Source of the DNA: Chiua virens
Lineage: Eukaryota > Basidiomycota > Agaricomycetes > Boletales > Boletaceae
Length of the DNA stretch: 64,000 nt
Assembly: GCA_019787685.1 (NCBI GenBank)
Contig: JAHNUO010000003.1
Location: forward strand, 1,550,001 to 1,614,000
Direction of reading: 5' to 3'
The notes beneath the pieces are model-generated. The model searched no databases. It was not told the DNA's origin and worked only from the letters and a program-made list of their open reading frames with translations. The position numbers and the translations under genes were made by a program. This document shows positions 10,439-21,571 of this stretch, one piece after another; position 1 is the first letter of the stretch, and each line of letters starts with the position of its first letter.

Positions 10439-13191
10439 ATGGGCCTCCTGTATCTCGGCACACCTTATCATGGGACGAGGCAAAAAAGTACGCCGACCAT
10501 GTTAGAGAGCACGGCATCACCCAGTTTCTTCATACCTGGGAAAGTGTCAAGGACAGGCATGGCGACGAGCTCCTCTGGGGTGACGAGGTGCAAACCACTC
10601 GTCTCCTAGCGCTGCATTCACCTAAATCCTTCCCCAGATCGAGTACATGGTTATCGCCTTTGATGACAAGACGAAAAATGCCAAGCTTTCCCTCCGACAG
10701 ACCGAGATCCTCGCCAAGCTGAGCAAAATCGTCACCGACCTCAAAGATGACGTCCCAGACTCGTAAGCATATCTTCGTTGTCGCATCTAATCGGCGCTAA
10801 CTTCTTCAGAATGACGATCCCTACCTTTCATCCTGAGTATGGGAGATATATGCTAGAGTCAACGCCTGGATCCCCATACACAGATTCCATCCAAGATCTA
10901 CTCTCTGTAGAGTCTAACATGCATTACAGGCAAGCAATTTCCAGCCATTCACTGTATCCTTTGCTAATTATGATTACAAGACGCCTGCTCACTAGGAGGC
11001 ACCTGAATGCCAACGAAGTACCTATCACAATCACCTCTTTCCCTCGCTTGGGTGTTCCAGGTGTCTTTACCGATCCTTATTTCAGCCCTGAGGACGCCAA
11101 GTCCAGTCATAGTCTATTTTTACCAGAAGAGATCACCAACCCGCATGCACGTTTCCCGTTGGTGTTGCTTTTCGCTGACCTTCCCAATGTGTCTTCCTAA
11201 CTTTGTCACAGAACCCTCACTGCCAATATTAGAAGCAGGAGAGGTTCTAAAGTCGCCATTAATCTTCCTATTTTCATTGATGACAAGACACCGAGGCCGT
11301 TCGTCGATCCTGCCATACCCTGGCAGCGATCTTTGTACCCAGAGGATGCTGGTGAGGCTTCTCTTGCGCGAAAATGGCTCAATACTCATACTGCTTGCCT
11401 GACGTGCAGAAGCCAAAAACGGCGCAGCTTTAATAGACCATATCTATATGGACGCAATGGGTTTCGGGAATGGGTTGCTGCTGTCTGCAACTCACATTCC
11501 AGAGCTGCAATGTTGAGGAAGCGAGGCGTATGTACGATGCCCTTATCCCAGTGGGCCCGATCATGGTATGTGTATTTTGAACGCCGCTGCGTATCCTCAT
11601 TTGTGCGTTCACACAGCTCGCCTTGACTGCTGCTAGTCCGATCTGGCGTGGTTACCTCTCCGATGTTGATTGCCGCTGGAACGTTATTGCGGGCAGTGTG
11701 GATGATCGAACCGCGGAGGAACGCGGAACAGCGGTAAGTGAAATCGAGCTTCTTGCCATGCCGGCTTCTAGTTGATGCCATCACCCTTTAGCCTTTAAAG
11801 GAGAATAGATATGTTGTTCCAAAGTCGCGCTACGATAGCGTCGACTTGTATCTGTCGACGGACTGGAACAATAAGCCGGCATACAATGACACTGATGTAC
11901 CCTACAATCAAGAAATTTACGCGCGCCTCGTCGACCATGGTGAGTGGCGAATTATGAAGGTTGTTTTTTAACATTCGATGATCACATTTACATGTATTCT
12001 TTCAAAGGCATTGATGGATTGCTTGCGAAACATATAGCACACATATTTATTCGTGACCCTCTGGTAATCTTCTCGGAGACTATCAACCAAGACGATGAGA
12101 CTAGTAGTGACCACTTTGAGGTGAGTCCTGTTCACTATGTGTGGTATTGTATTAAAGTTGTTGGCAAGAATCTCCAATCTACAAATTGGCAAACTCTCCG
12201 TTTCAAACCACCTCCACCTAAATCTCCCATTGGTTGGCGAGTTGAGTTTCGCAGCATGGAAGTACAGCTAACCGACTTCGAGAACGCTGCGTTTGCTGTC
12301 TTCATTGTGCTCCTATCTAGAGCCATTCTCGCTTTCAATCTCAATTTCTATATTCCTATCTCCAAGGTGTGTTTTATATATATATACCTCTGACACATTA
12401 TTGGAATTGATGTCTCCAAGGTTGACGAGAATATGACGAGGGCACAAAAGCGAGACGCTGCCCACACGGGGAAGTTCTTCTTCCGCAAGAACGTCTTACC
12501 ACCAGGTTATATATCACCCGCGATGAGCACCCCGTCGTCATCTGGATCTTGTTCACCCGTCGATTGGCAAGATGGTATGCCCCCCAAAGAACGAAAACTG
12601 CGAAATTGTTTTCCTCGTGTCCCTGCCCCGTATATACTCGTAGGCACTCCGGTCGAGGACGAATACGAGGAGATGTCGATGAAAGAGATTTTCAATGGGA
12701 AGGTTAGTATCGAACGTATTTGCCCTATGTCATTATTTACCAGCTCTTCCAGGGTACCAAGTTCCTTGGGTTGCTTGGGCTTGTTGACGCGTATCTTGAG
12801 ACGCTGGATACGGATCCATCAGAAAAGCAGCAGATTAACAAATACCTCGACCTGGTTCGCCGTCGTGCGGATGGTCCGTCGTTGTTATCTTCTCTACTCT
12901 CGTGAGGCTGACATGCACCAGGATCACTGCTAACGACGGCTACCTGGATGCGCAACTTTGTGCGATCTCATCCCTCGTACAAATTCGACTCTGTGGTTAG
13001 TCAGGAAATCAATTACGACCTCATGGTTGCGGTTGACGAGATGTACGTATTCTCACGCAAAACGGCGAACATCTACATTACTGACTATTGATATCAGTGA
13101 GAGAGGGGTTTTGCGTGTTCCAGAACTTCTACCCCAAGACTACACTAGGTCAAGAGTCAACGGGTTGCATGAATCAAAGTCAGAACCATGA
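10439..13191 (+). CDS. GSH1: Glutamate-cysteine ligase catalytic subunit
   Basis: First and rate-limiting enzyme of glutathione synthesis: ATP-dependent joining of Glu and Cys in the cytosol. The start [15 protein letters not shown] is the eukaryotic GCL start. Further family blocks are [88 protein letters not shown], and the C-terminal [13 protein letters not shown] near the TGA at 13189-13191. About thirteen short exons are needed. One intron (10930-10980, 51 nt) begins GC instead of GT; using it restores SNMHYRRLL. A Ser-rich insertion ([13 protein letters not shown]) precedes the C-terminal part. The gene is complete and family identity is certain. Confidence 0.95.
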
Positions 13192-13260
13192 GATACTTTC
13201 GACGTGGACATACCTTCCAAGCGTTAGCAGTATATACTTACGCATTACATAAGTATTGAT

Positions 13261-13268
13261 TCACGTGA
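13261..13268. promoter_or_regulatory. TCACGTGA E-box upstream of ATP16
   Basis: A palindromic octamer TCACGTGA lies 73 nt before the ATP synthase delta ATG. The same octamer is upstream of the Mmc1-like gene and RPS23. Confidence 0.4.
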
Positions 13269-13340
13269 TGAATATACCGGGTTTGTCCGAAGTTGAGAGA
13301 CTCGACCGACACTTTCCAAAAGCTACAAGTCATTCAAAGG

Positions 13341-13979
13341 ATGTCTGCGTTGCGTTTGCTTTCTTCCGCCGCCAAACGTGTGCCATCTACACTCACTTTA
13401 CAGAGACGCGGCTACGCTGAGGTTGCCGACAAAATCAAGCTTTCACTTGTCCTTCCCCACCAGGTCGGTCGCTACTCCTTCGCGTCTGTGTTTCTGACAA
13501 CTCTTGCTAGACAATCTTCACGTCCGCAGATGTCGTTCAAGTTAACATTTCAGCTGCGACCGGAGACATGGGTATCCTTGCAAACCACGTCCCTTCCATC
13601 GAACCCCTTCGTCCCGGCGTCGTGGAGGTAATCGAGTCTGGAAACACCTCGAAAAAATGGTTCGGTAGGTAGTGCAAGAGTCTACACGGTGTCCTTCCTG
13701 ATTCTTGCAGTGTCCGGTGGTTTTGCAAACGTTCACCCGGGTAACAAGTTGACGATCAACGTGGTCGAGGGTGCCCCTCTCGAGTCGTTCGCACCGGAGG
13801 TCTGGTACAATTCGCTCGGCGTGTGATTTCACTGACGTCTTGGTTCAAGGCCGTGCCGCGCCAACCTACAGGAAGCACTAAGAGTCGCGGCTGGTAATGG
13901 GTCAGAGGAGGACAAACTAGAGGCTCGGACAGAAGCGGATGTTTATGAGGCACTCCAGCACGCTCTGAGCACGAAATAA
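13341..13979 (+). CDS. ATP16: Mitochondrial F1Fo-ATP synthase subunit delta
   Basis: Central-stalk subunit (equivalent to bacterial epsilon) that couples the Fo rotor to F1. The N-terminus MSALRLLSSAAKRV...LQRRGYAEVA is a clear mitochondrial presequence with a likely cleavage after RRGYA. The mature part has KLSLVLPHQTIF, ISAATGDMGILANHVPSIEPLRPG and FAPE, the beta-sandwich typical of the family. A final exon gives ANLQEALRVAAGNGSEEDK and EADVYEALQHALS. The intron before it most likely runs GTACAA...TTCAAG (45 nt). It ends at the TAA at 13977-13979. Length is about 165 residues, normal for the family. Confidence 0.9.
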
Positions 13980-14354
13980 ATACCACCGTCACCTTGTTGC
14001 AACTTAGACTTCGCATTGTACGCAGCCAACATCGAAAGCCTTGCGTGCAGCTTACACCTCAGTTCGAGAGAATGGTGCCGACGGGTGGACTGTGTGGTGT
14101 GACATCACTTTGCTGGTAATCAATGCAAGCGTGAATTGATTCGGATGCACACGTTGGAACAACAAATCGAACAATAACGCTCGTCAAGCGCGTCTTAGTG
14201 GTGAATGGAGTGGTTTGACATCTTTTGTCCGCTTGGTGCTTTTCAGTGACAGCCTGAGTATTGTCTCTCCACTCCCCCATTCCGCAGGTCCTTAAATACG
14301 CCTGTTCCTTGCATTCGTCAGCCCAAACGCGTGCTACGGTCGAGTCTGATCCCC
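13980..14354. other. Intergenic region
   Basis: This 375-nt stretch has no supported gene. A frame on the plus strand from 14261 is a shadow of the next gene. The first ATG of the next coding frame is at 14355; a GTG at 14331 is in the same frame but is not a credible start. Confidence 0.45.
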
Positions 14355-16035
14355 ATGAATCTGCCTACTGCCGTCGACGATCTCTCCCTCTCAAGACACG
14401 AACCCCTTGGCAGTTGGCTTGCCCAGCCATATTTCGAGCGCCCAGATCGCAGGGCGCGTTCTGGGGCCAACCATGCTCTCGACAACTTTGTCAAGGAAAT
14501 GCAGCAGGATGTGCATGTAAGTACTCGCTCACAACGCGTTCAATTCAGAGTAAAATCAAGCTAACCTGTTCCTCAGGCGGCCGCCGCCGCATTGAGATGG
14601 GCATTTTTGTTGTTTACCCTGTCCGATGGAAGCACTCTGGAAGTCACCGACGACGGGTCAGAGCTGTACAAGGTTTTTCTCGACTATCAGTTAGAGTTGT
14701 CCAGAGACCACAACGGCGCGAAAAAAAGCGCAAATCGCATTCGTAGGAATGGTCTAAGCGCCATCAACTTGAAGCTCACAGTCAAGATTGATACTGCCGC
14801 AGAACCAAGAGACACTGAGGTTGCAACGCATGTTACGGGCCAAGGCGATCAACGTTCTTCTGGTTTGGACAGGATATCCCGCTCAAAACCTGATCATCGA
14901 CCAGTTAAGACTGACTTCCAGGGTTCCGGTCCAGGTCTGTCTCGCTTTCCGATGATGTTGGTGGTATTTACATCTCACATTGATAACAGACACTGCGAGA
15001 GACTCGGTATCGGGACGTGGTCCCAATTCAGCATCTCAGCAACCAACCCCTTCTAACGCTACCCTTCCTGCCGATGGAATATCGGTCACGAAGCCGAATA
15101 AACGTTCGGCCCAGAAAAGGGAGAAAAAGCGGAAAGCCAGCTCTCAGAAACCCCCGGTCGTCTCGCCTTCCGATGCATCCGAAGACGACCATGGGCCCCG
15201 CAAGATTCACGCAACCACTGCGGCGAGCACCTCCTTTCACAGAACAAAACGGATTGTAACCAATCCGTGTCCTCCGGACAAACTGACCCGCATATCCAAG
15301 AACAACCAGCAAGCTCGCGGAGAGACTGAAACACAGTGGCACCATATGGATTCCCATTCATTTGACTTTGCGTCCTCCCTCGGTAGTAAGGACGTGCGTG
15401 GCAGCGGATTGCCGCTCGGCGGTCGCAAGGACGAGAGGAGATTGAATGCCTCCACTCAAGCGACCCAATCAAGTTCGCATCTCAAGAAGGTGCGGAAGAC
15501 GACATCAGCCGGGACGCTTCCAGCTCGCCCAAGGAAGCGTTTGCGTCGAGCATGTACTCCAGATGGTGAAGGAGATGGATTCGACTCCACTCAGGTTTCA
15601 AAGCTGAGCTTCTCTGAGGAACCCGCAGTCCAACAAATCATCAATACCGGTCCCTTATTGGCCCAGGGGAATGCCCGCAAGGGATTAAAGGCGCAGAAGA
15701 AGCGTACGCGTCTTGAATTCGAAGCGGGATTTGTGGCGTGCCATGAGGCCTTGCCTGCTGATTCCAATGAGCTTCTCGGTCCGGATATTAGATTGAAACG
15801 GCCTCTTCCCCGAAAAGTATGCAAGCGGCGTTCAGTATCGGTAACACGTGAAGAAAGGACCGCCCGCGGAGTCCCGCGCGGAGAGCCGTCACTGGAGTAT
15901 GTAGATCAAGTTATACGAGATGGGGCTACCAACGCATTGGCAGTACTCCGGGAAGAAGTTGGACCGGACGTACCTGATTGGACTCAGATCGACGAACAAG
16001 ACGCGGAGGGGGACGAACAGGACGAAGTGGAATGA
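14355..16035 (+). CDS. Basic, Ser-rich protein of unknown function
   Basis: Three exons join in frame: MNLPTAVDDLSLSRHEPLG...EMQQDVH, then AAAAALRWAFLLFTLSDGS..., then a long last exon. Introns begin at about 14518 (GTAAGT) and 14935 (GTCTGT). The first exons have moderate order. The last exon is low-complexity, with many Lys/Arg clusters (NKRSAQKREKKRKASS, ARPRKRLRRAC, LKAQKKRTRLEFE, RKVCKRRSVSV) that look like nuclear localisation signals. A more ordered segment follows (EYVDQVIRDGATNALAVLREEVGPDVPDW), then an acidic tail ending at the TGA at 16033-16035. I recognise no domain. A nuclear location is inferred from composition. It lies 75 nt upstream of the AlkB-like gene on the same strand, and joining the two into one gene cannot be excluded. 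Confidence 0.65.
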
Positions 16036-16110
16036 GATCCAAGTCAATACATCAACTTCCACACCATCATTAGCCATCTCCAAGTCTCCTCTTCTGACTT
16101 CTCCGCACAT

Positions 16111-18580
16111 ATGGGCTCAGGTAGGTTGCTGAACTGTTAGTTCGCTGAGAGTGGCTAATCCATTGACAAGTCCCGCCAAGAGGTCTGCGAGTCCTTCGAG
16201 TATTTCCGTTCCTATCATGCCGGGGTGTACTTTAGGGATGACATTGTCAAAGGTTACCTTCTTGGAGCACATGCCGCAAGGTGCGCATATCTTGTCATGA
16301 TTGTCATAAATATTCAAATTATTCCAGTCGAGATGTATTCCGCCACGGTGGAAAATTAATCATCTCTCATGGGTTAGTCTGGCTTAGTTGTTCTGCTTGA
16401 GCGCTATTGAATAGTCAGCACAGGGGTGGTAAATCCGAGTCCATCCTCGATTCAAAACCTGGAAGACCAAAGCGCTACCAGACAGCTCAGGATCAGCAAG
16501 CCTCCGATAAGTCAGTACGCGCTCTATTGAGGACATGTGAAGACAAACGACCCATCGTACTTCTTGCCGACGATAAATATGCACTCTTTCCGTATGATCT
16601 CGCGTCAGCCAATTATACCTACGTCGTGCTTGGTTTCTATTGGATAACTCACGCATGGGGTCAGTCTTCCGAAAGTTCTTAGTTTGTCGTAATCTAACCA
16701 ACATCTAGCTGAATCCCAATCCACACGCGACGGGTCGGGACACGTCGTCCGTTGGAAATTTGCGTTCCAATGGTGCGAAGGTCAGGGTGAACCCTGGTGG
16801 TCGCCGCGACAGGAGATGACAGGAGCGACGTCCGACCCACGTTCAAGCATGAAAGACTCGGTGCATCTCACCAATACTCGTGATGCCTCAACCATGCCAT
16901 GTGAAGATTGTCAGACACAGAGTCCGTATATCTATAAGCAAGGGTGGATGTGCCTGAATCCTAGGTGCAATATGTTTTGGAGTATCAATGGTGTAGGCCC
17001 GGAACAACTGGATTACCGCGAAGAGTTCTTGCAACTCTTACCCCATAAATTTGAAAGATTGCCGGAAATATCGCCGGCTAAAATGGTCGAAGCACAAGAT
17101 GGAGTTACGACCACGTATGCCTTCAGCAAAGGGTGGCATTGCACGAATTGTGGCCGCCTTTCATGCAGGTGAGCCAGGTGGTAAATTATATCGGCAAGTT
17201 TAACGGGATGGATTTGACAGATTCAAATGGGAACACTGGGAATGTTCTAACTGCCAAGTAAGTGGCAACGCTGTGTTCGTGAACCACTGACAGAGGTTAT
17301 GGGACAGTTCAAGTACGTTATAGTTGGTAGGGCTCGCTCGCCAAAGGAATTCTGGCACCAGCGTCCCCCGGGCGAATTCCTGCACTCGCGGGTTGCGAAA
17401 GATTCAGGTGCTTGATACTTTCCAGCTGATATTTTCTCCATAACATCCGTTTTTGCAGGTATCATCGTATGTCGTCCCGAGCCAATTAATCTCGGGGGAC
17501 AGAAAGGATTCACTAGTCGCCTCACTTTTATCCTACCTCACGACAGGTACATGTCGTCGTTTCTGTTTTGCATGATTGGTGACTGATAAGATGATTAAGA
17601 GGTAAAATCCACCTCATTCTTGCCACACCAATGTCGAATCGAGAGGCGGATGACATCTTCAGCCTGTACCAGCTACAAGGGTTCTACTGGTGAATTGAAA
17701 CTTCGTCGTTACCCACTGCGATGCGTAAGTACACTAAACCATACTACAACCTTATCTGATGTGTTCCCTAGCATAGAGGTACGCTGGTTCAGCAGCTGTT
17801 TTGATGCGAATTTTAATACTATTTCGACTAGTGCGCGGTCAGCTTACTCACGAACTACTTTTCTCAGAATTGTGAGTACCATTCTCTACATAGGTGTAAT
17901 TGGTGGTGACACGATCCTTATGCCAGCTGGTGAGCCATACCAAGTACGCCCTGTGAAAACCAAATTAGTTCAGCTATCTGATGCTTTGCTTACTAGTATG
18001 TTGGGGGGACGGGAAATACGGTCTCATTTTCCGAGGCGCCTGAATGTGTCCGACGAGCCCTAGCGGTTATCAAGGAGAGATCCGGCCTTGCACTACAGGC
18101 AGATATTCCGTACAACGAGATTCTCAGTGCGGCGTATATGGAACGTCAGAAGATGTCTGTGAGTACCATCTGAACGTCCATGAGAGTGACATTCTTGCTG
18201 AACTCCTTTTAGTTCCATAGCGATAGCGAGAAAGGTTTGGGACCGATTGTCGCATCACTCTCCTTGGGTTCTGCTGCATTGATGCATTTCCGCCTGCACG
18301 GAAACGTGGAAAACCTGGCCCCGAAGAACAAGTGCAGTTATGCACTGACCCTGGTTCTCCGTCATGTAAGTGACCATGACAGATTGTGTGGCTCAAGATA
18401 CCTATGCCACTGCGTTTTCAGGGCGATGTCTTGATTATGGAAGGTGATGGAGTACAGAAGTGTTATGAGTAAGGAGCTTGATATACAAGTTAATCGTGTT
18501 ACTGATATACAAACAGGCACACGGTCGTCCCGATGAACTTTCGCATTGCTGCAACGGCACGTTGTATTGGATCCACTTGA
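16111..18580 (+). CDS. AlkB-like 2OG-Fe(II) oxygenase with novel N-terminal and Zn-ribbon regions
   Basis: The C-terminus is an AlkB-type double-stranded beta helix. It has the HxD iron motif in FHSDSEKGLGP, then LSLGSAALMHFRL, GDVLIMEGDGVQ, the distal iron His in YEHTV, and RIAATAR, which fits the AlkB RxNxTxR pattern with Ala for Asn. It stops at the TGA at 18578-18580. In the middle are two Cys sets, CEDCQ...CLNPRCNMFW and GWHCTNCGRLSC...WECSNC, likely zinc ribbons. The N-terminal block (YFRDDIVKGYLLGAHAASR, FRHGGKLIISHGGGKSES) is one I cannot name. At least ten short introns are needed. The proposed start is ATG 16111 with an intron to CGCCAAG; an alternative start at 15920 would overlap the upstream gene. 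The exons at 17750-17960 are the least certain. Substrate unknown: methylated nucleic acid, or protein as for some AlkB homologues. Confidence 0.8.
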
Positions 18581-18826
18581 TCATATTGGTCGTATAAATT
18601 CTTTCCAATGCTTTGAGATGGACAGCAGTTGTATTACCTTGCTAGATACACAATAATAACCTTGAACTTGTAGTATTATTACACAGCCACAACTCGTGTT
18701 TTCCTTGGTGTTTTGATGAATAATATTTTACCCAGAGACCTAGTAGGGAGCAATTAATCCGCATCGCAAGCTTCTCCTTCAGTCGCTGAGCAAGACTCAA
18801 TCAGCAGTGTTATTCCGGTTAGACGG

Positions 18827-20406
18827 ATGTACAAACAGAAAGCTACAGCAACGTCGAAAGGGCACTTCGCAAACCTTGCCTACCGAGGCAGACCCCAAAC
18901 TCGAGCCGAGGTTGCAACGGCTGAGGACACTGATGCAGCAGAGTGCTCATCGCAGATCCTTGACGCAATCCAGGCGCCCATGGACACCCCGATGAACACC
19001 GGGAATGTCAAATCGGTGGTAATCGATGACCTGGGGCAACCTACCACCCCTACCACGTTCGTGCAGAAAGTACAAGACATTTTCTCCGCACTCCCTTCCC
19101 TTTCCACCAGTATCGGCTCGCCATTGACATATCCTCGACCTACTGTAACTCCGCCGACACCCCCACAGACAGAAAGCGGTGCCCCCTTTCCTGTATCGGA
19201 CACTCGACCTCCTGAAAACAGTCCCGCTGAAAACGGTTGGCAGTCATGGTGGTCTTCCCCAGTTGTGGGTCGTTTGCGACCCTCGTTTAGCAAGAAATCC
19301 GAGACCGCAAGTTCCCCCGGGCCTTCCAAAGCCGAGATCTTGGATTGTATTGATGACAACAACTCCGTCATGATGTACGGTCCATTGGAACCGGACGATA
19401 CGTCAGAAGTCGAGATCGCATGCTCGGAAATCGTATCTGTACACGGGGACGGATCGGAGATACGCACACCACAGTCATGTTTCTCCCCGTTACCCTCCGA
19501 ATCTCTTAACGAAGCAATGATGGGGAGAGGTCCGCGCAGCCCACCGCCACGTTGCATTCCGCTCCCTGGTTTCAGCCCTTCGCCAATTTTGTCTCCCCTG
19601 TCTTTGGATTATCCCTCGCCTCGTTTTTCTCCACTTCCCTTGGGGTCTATAGATGAAGCGTTGAGAGGCGCTGGTGGGCCCAGCCCCCTGTCACATTTCG
19701 CTTCGCTCCCACCGCAGTCCATCGATCAAGTGATTATGGGTGGTGGTGGTGGCGGCGTCGGAGAGTCGTCTAGCATTCAAGGGAAGGAGGGCGAATCAGA
19801 GTTTCTCTCCGGGGCCACAGGCGCGACGCAAGTGCTTCCCATCACTGAGCCCACGGCAGATCAACCACGCGTAAGGGAGTACCGCGTCTGGCTGCCTTCC
19901 TCCACCAAACTTTCCGTGCAAACCATGTGGTGGGGATTTCGAATGTAAGTGCCCGAGTGCGTTTGCGATGAATTTGACGCGAAGTCCATCCCAGTTATCT
20001 CCCACCTCCGGTGCTGGATGTGCTCAATAACAAGCAACTCGAAGCGGTAAAGCGCGCTGCGATTATCACGACCGCTCTTCAATGGCTCATGGAACATTTG
20101 CCACTCGCGCTGCTCCCACCACAGATGCACCCTGGCGTAGCTATTCTTCGTTATCTGGTTCCTTGGGTAGGTTATATGGGTGGATTTATTGCTTGGGGCT
20201 GGTCTGCAATCAGGAGCTTTGACAAAGGTATAGTCGCCGTTGCACATGTCGAGTCTGAGTCACCGCTGAAAGAATTTTTAGGGTATGGCGTTGTTCTTAC
20301 TGCCACATGGATACTCCCTTTCATATTGATCCCTGGGACCTGGGAAGTGGAAGAGGTTCCAAAAGATTCCACTGCAAACACGGCGCCAGAACCTGGTTCC
20401 GCGTGA
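18827..20406 (+). CDS. Membrane protein of unknown function with Pro/Ser-rich repeat region
   Basis: The first exon (MYKQKATATSKG...) runs open to about 19946 and is Pro/Ser/Thr-rich. It includes WQSWWSSPVVGRLRPSFSK. A threefold degenerate repeat lies at 19478-19768. One intron near 19947-19995 joins VQTMWWGFR to YLPPPVLDVLNNKQLEA. The second exon has two or three hydrophobic stretches (AAIITTALQWLMEHLPLALL, VPWVGYMGGFIAWGWSAI, GYGVVLTATWILPFILIPG), so the C-terminal third is membrane-embedded with a long N-terminal disordered domain. It ends at the TGA at 20404-20406. I recognise no family. Conserved aromatic-rich C-terminal segments suggest real selection. Confidence 0.7.
19478..19768 (+). 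repeat. Three degenerate copies of an 'FSPLPxxSIDEAMxGxG' protein repeat
   Basis: Within the orphan membrane protein three units align: CFSPLPSESLNEAMMGRG (from 19478), RFSPLPLGSIDEALRGAG (from 19622) and HFASLPPQSIDQVIMGGG (from 19694). Spacing is 144 and 72 nt. The pattern aromatic-S-x-L-P-x-x-S-I-D-x-A/V suggests a short linear motif with repeated binding. No known motif name is claimed. Confidence 0.65.
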
Positions 20407-20546
20407 TCTCAGTTACCAGGTGGTCTTGCCTTTTTGATCCAGGTGGCTGTTGTTGTGTTATCGTCGTCGTACGCGTGGCTTGTATTGTACGATGATTTCA
20501 ACAGGACTGTGATTTTGACCAAGACTTAATGACGCACAAGAATCTA

Positions 20547-20570
20547 TGACGTCACACGTGAGTCTATAAG
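20547..20570 (+). promoter_or_regulatory. Compact promoter: CRE, E-box and TATA upstream of the BLI-3-like gene
   Basis: Within 24 nt there are a perfect CRE palindrome TGACGTCA (20547-20554), an E-box CACGTG (20555-20560) and TATAAG (20565-20570). This lies 56 nt before the ATG at 20626. Spacing from TATA-like element to ATG is normal for a highly transcribed fungal gene. The factors (ATF/CREB-type bZIP, bHLH) are inferred. Confidence 0.5.
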
Positions 20571-20625
20571 AGCTGAGTTCAGCCAGCCACACGGCGTTAT
20601 AACTCAAATTCTACCGTCTATCATC

Positions 20626-21465
20626 ATGGTGGTCTCCGCAGAAGAACATGCTCGTCTTGACCCGTACTCCCACATCGCAGCAAGCAAGGATATCGCACTG
20701 CTCCGAAAGATCGAAGGTAAGAGCAGCTTCACTGTCGTGCGAAACCCGTTGTTCACCAGTACCCCCTGTCTCTAGATCTCAAGACAGTTGTCAAAGCTGC
20801 CAAGACCGGGATGCTGGTAACGCGAGATTCCAATGGCAATCTCCATGCTCGTGCAATGAGTCCTGCAAATGGTACATTCGAATTCGCTTTTCCTTGATCC
20901 CAATCCTCATATTTTTCCCTCAGTGGTTGGCGACCCTCAGTTGAATGTCGTCTTCCTCGCGAACAATGTTTCTTGCAACTTTGAAGAGATCGAGAACGAC
21001 TCTCATGTCAATATTTCTTTCTTTGATCACGACTCGACCAATTGGGCATCCTTCTCTGGAAGAGCTCGAGTGACTCAGGAAAAGGATCTCATCCACAAGC
21101 ATTGGTCCAACTTGTAAGCTCGAGATACCCTATCTCTTCACGCCGACTCTTCATTCCCTTATCAGCATATCCGGCTACATCGGGAACCTCGGCGACGGGG
21201 TGCATAAAGGCGACGAAGGGGATCCCAGACTTGCAGTCATCGAAGTCATCCCCGACGAAATCAAGTATTGGATTTCTAAACAGTCGGCTATCTCTCGAAC
21301 TGTCCAAGTGGCCGTCAGCGCTGCCTTGGGTAAGGCTACAGCACCCGGAGAGTTGCGGACCATTTGCAAGGAGGAGGTCAGTTTCATTTTCATGGGTTGC
21401 GAACCTTGCAGTAGGACCGAGTACTGAATAACCACTCCTAGATCCAGTCCATCGAAATAACATGA
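20626..21465 (+). CDS. BLI-3-like FMN-binding split-barrel protein
   Basis: Pyridoxamine-phosphate-oxidase-like protein of the general-stress-protein-26 / fungal BLI-3 type. The start is MVVSAEEHARLDPYSHIAASKDIALLRKIE. Joined exons give VKAAKTGMLVTRDSNGNLHARAMSP, the first barrel strands and flavin-contacting Arg, then NVVFLANNVSCNFEEIENDSHVNISFFD, SFSGRARVTQEKDLIHKHW and LAVIEVIPDEIKYWISKQS. It ends IQSIEIT at the TGA at 21463-21465. Five short introns are seen. Length is about 210 residues, usual for the family. BLI-3 is blue-light inducible in Neurospora; whether this copy responds to light or stress is unknown, though the CRE/E-box promoter fits a regulated gene. Confidence 0.85.
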
Positions 21466-21571
21466 TGCATGGTGTACCAAAGTATTGACTCAAAGGACGA
21501 ATGTGAACTGTAGCATGGCACAAGTATGGTATTGGCTCCGATGGTATGTATAGTGAGTGAAGATAATAACG

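Noticed and set aside
15920..16110. Start of the AlkB-like gene at ATG 15920
   Set aside because: It would overlap the end of the upstream gene by 116 nt. ATG 16111 with an intron ending CGCCAAG also joins in frame, so the shorter model is preferred, though not proven.
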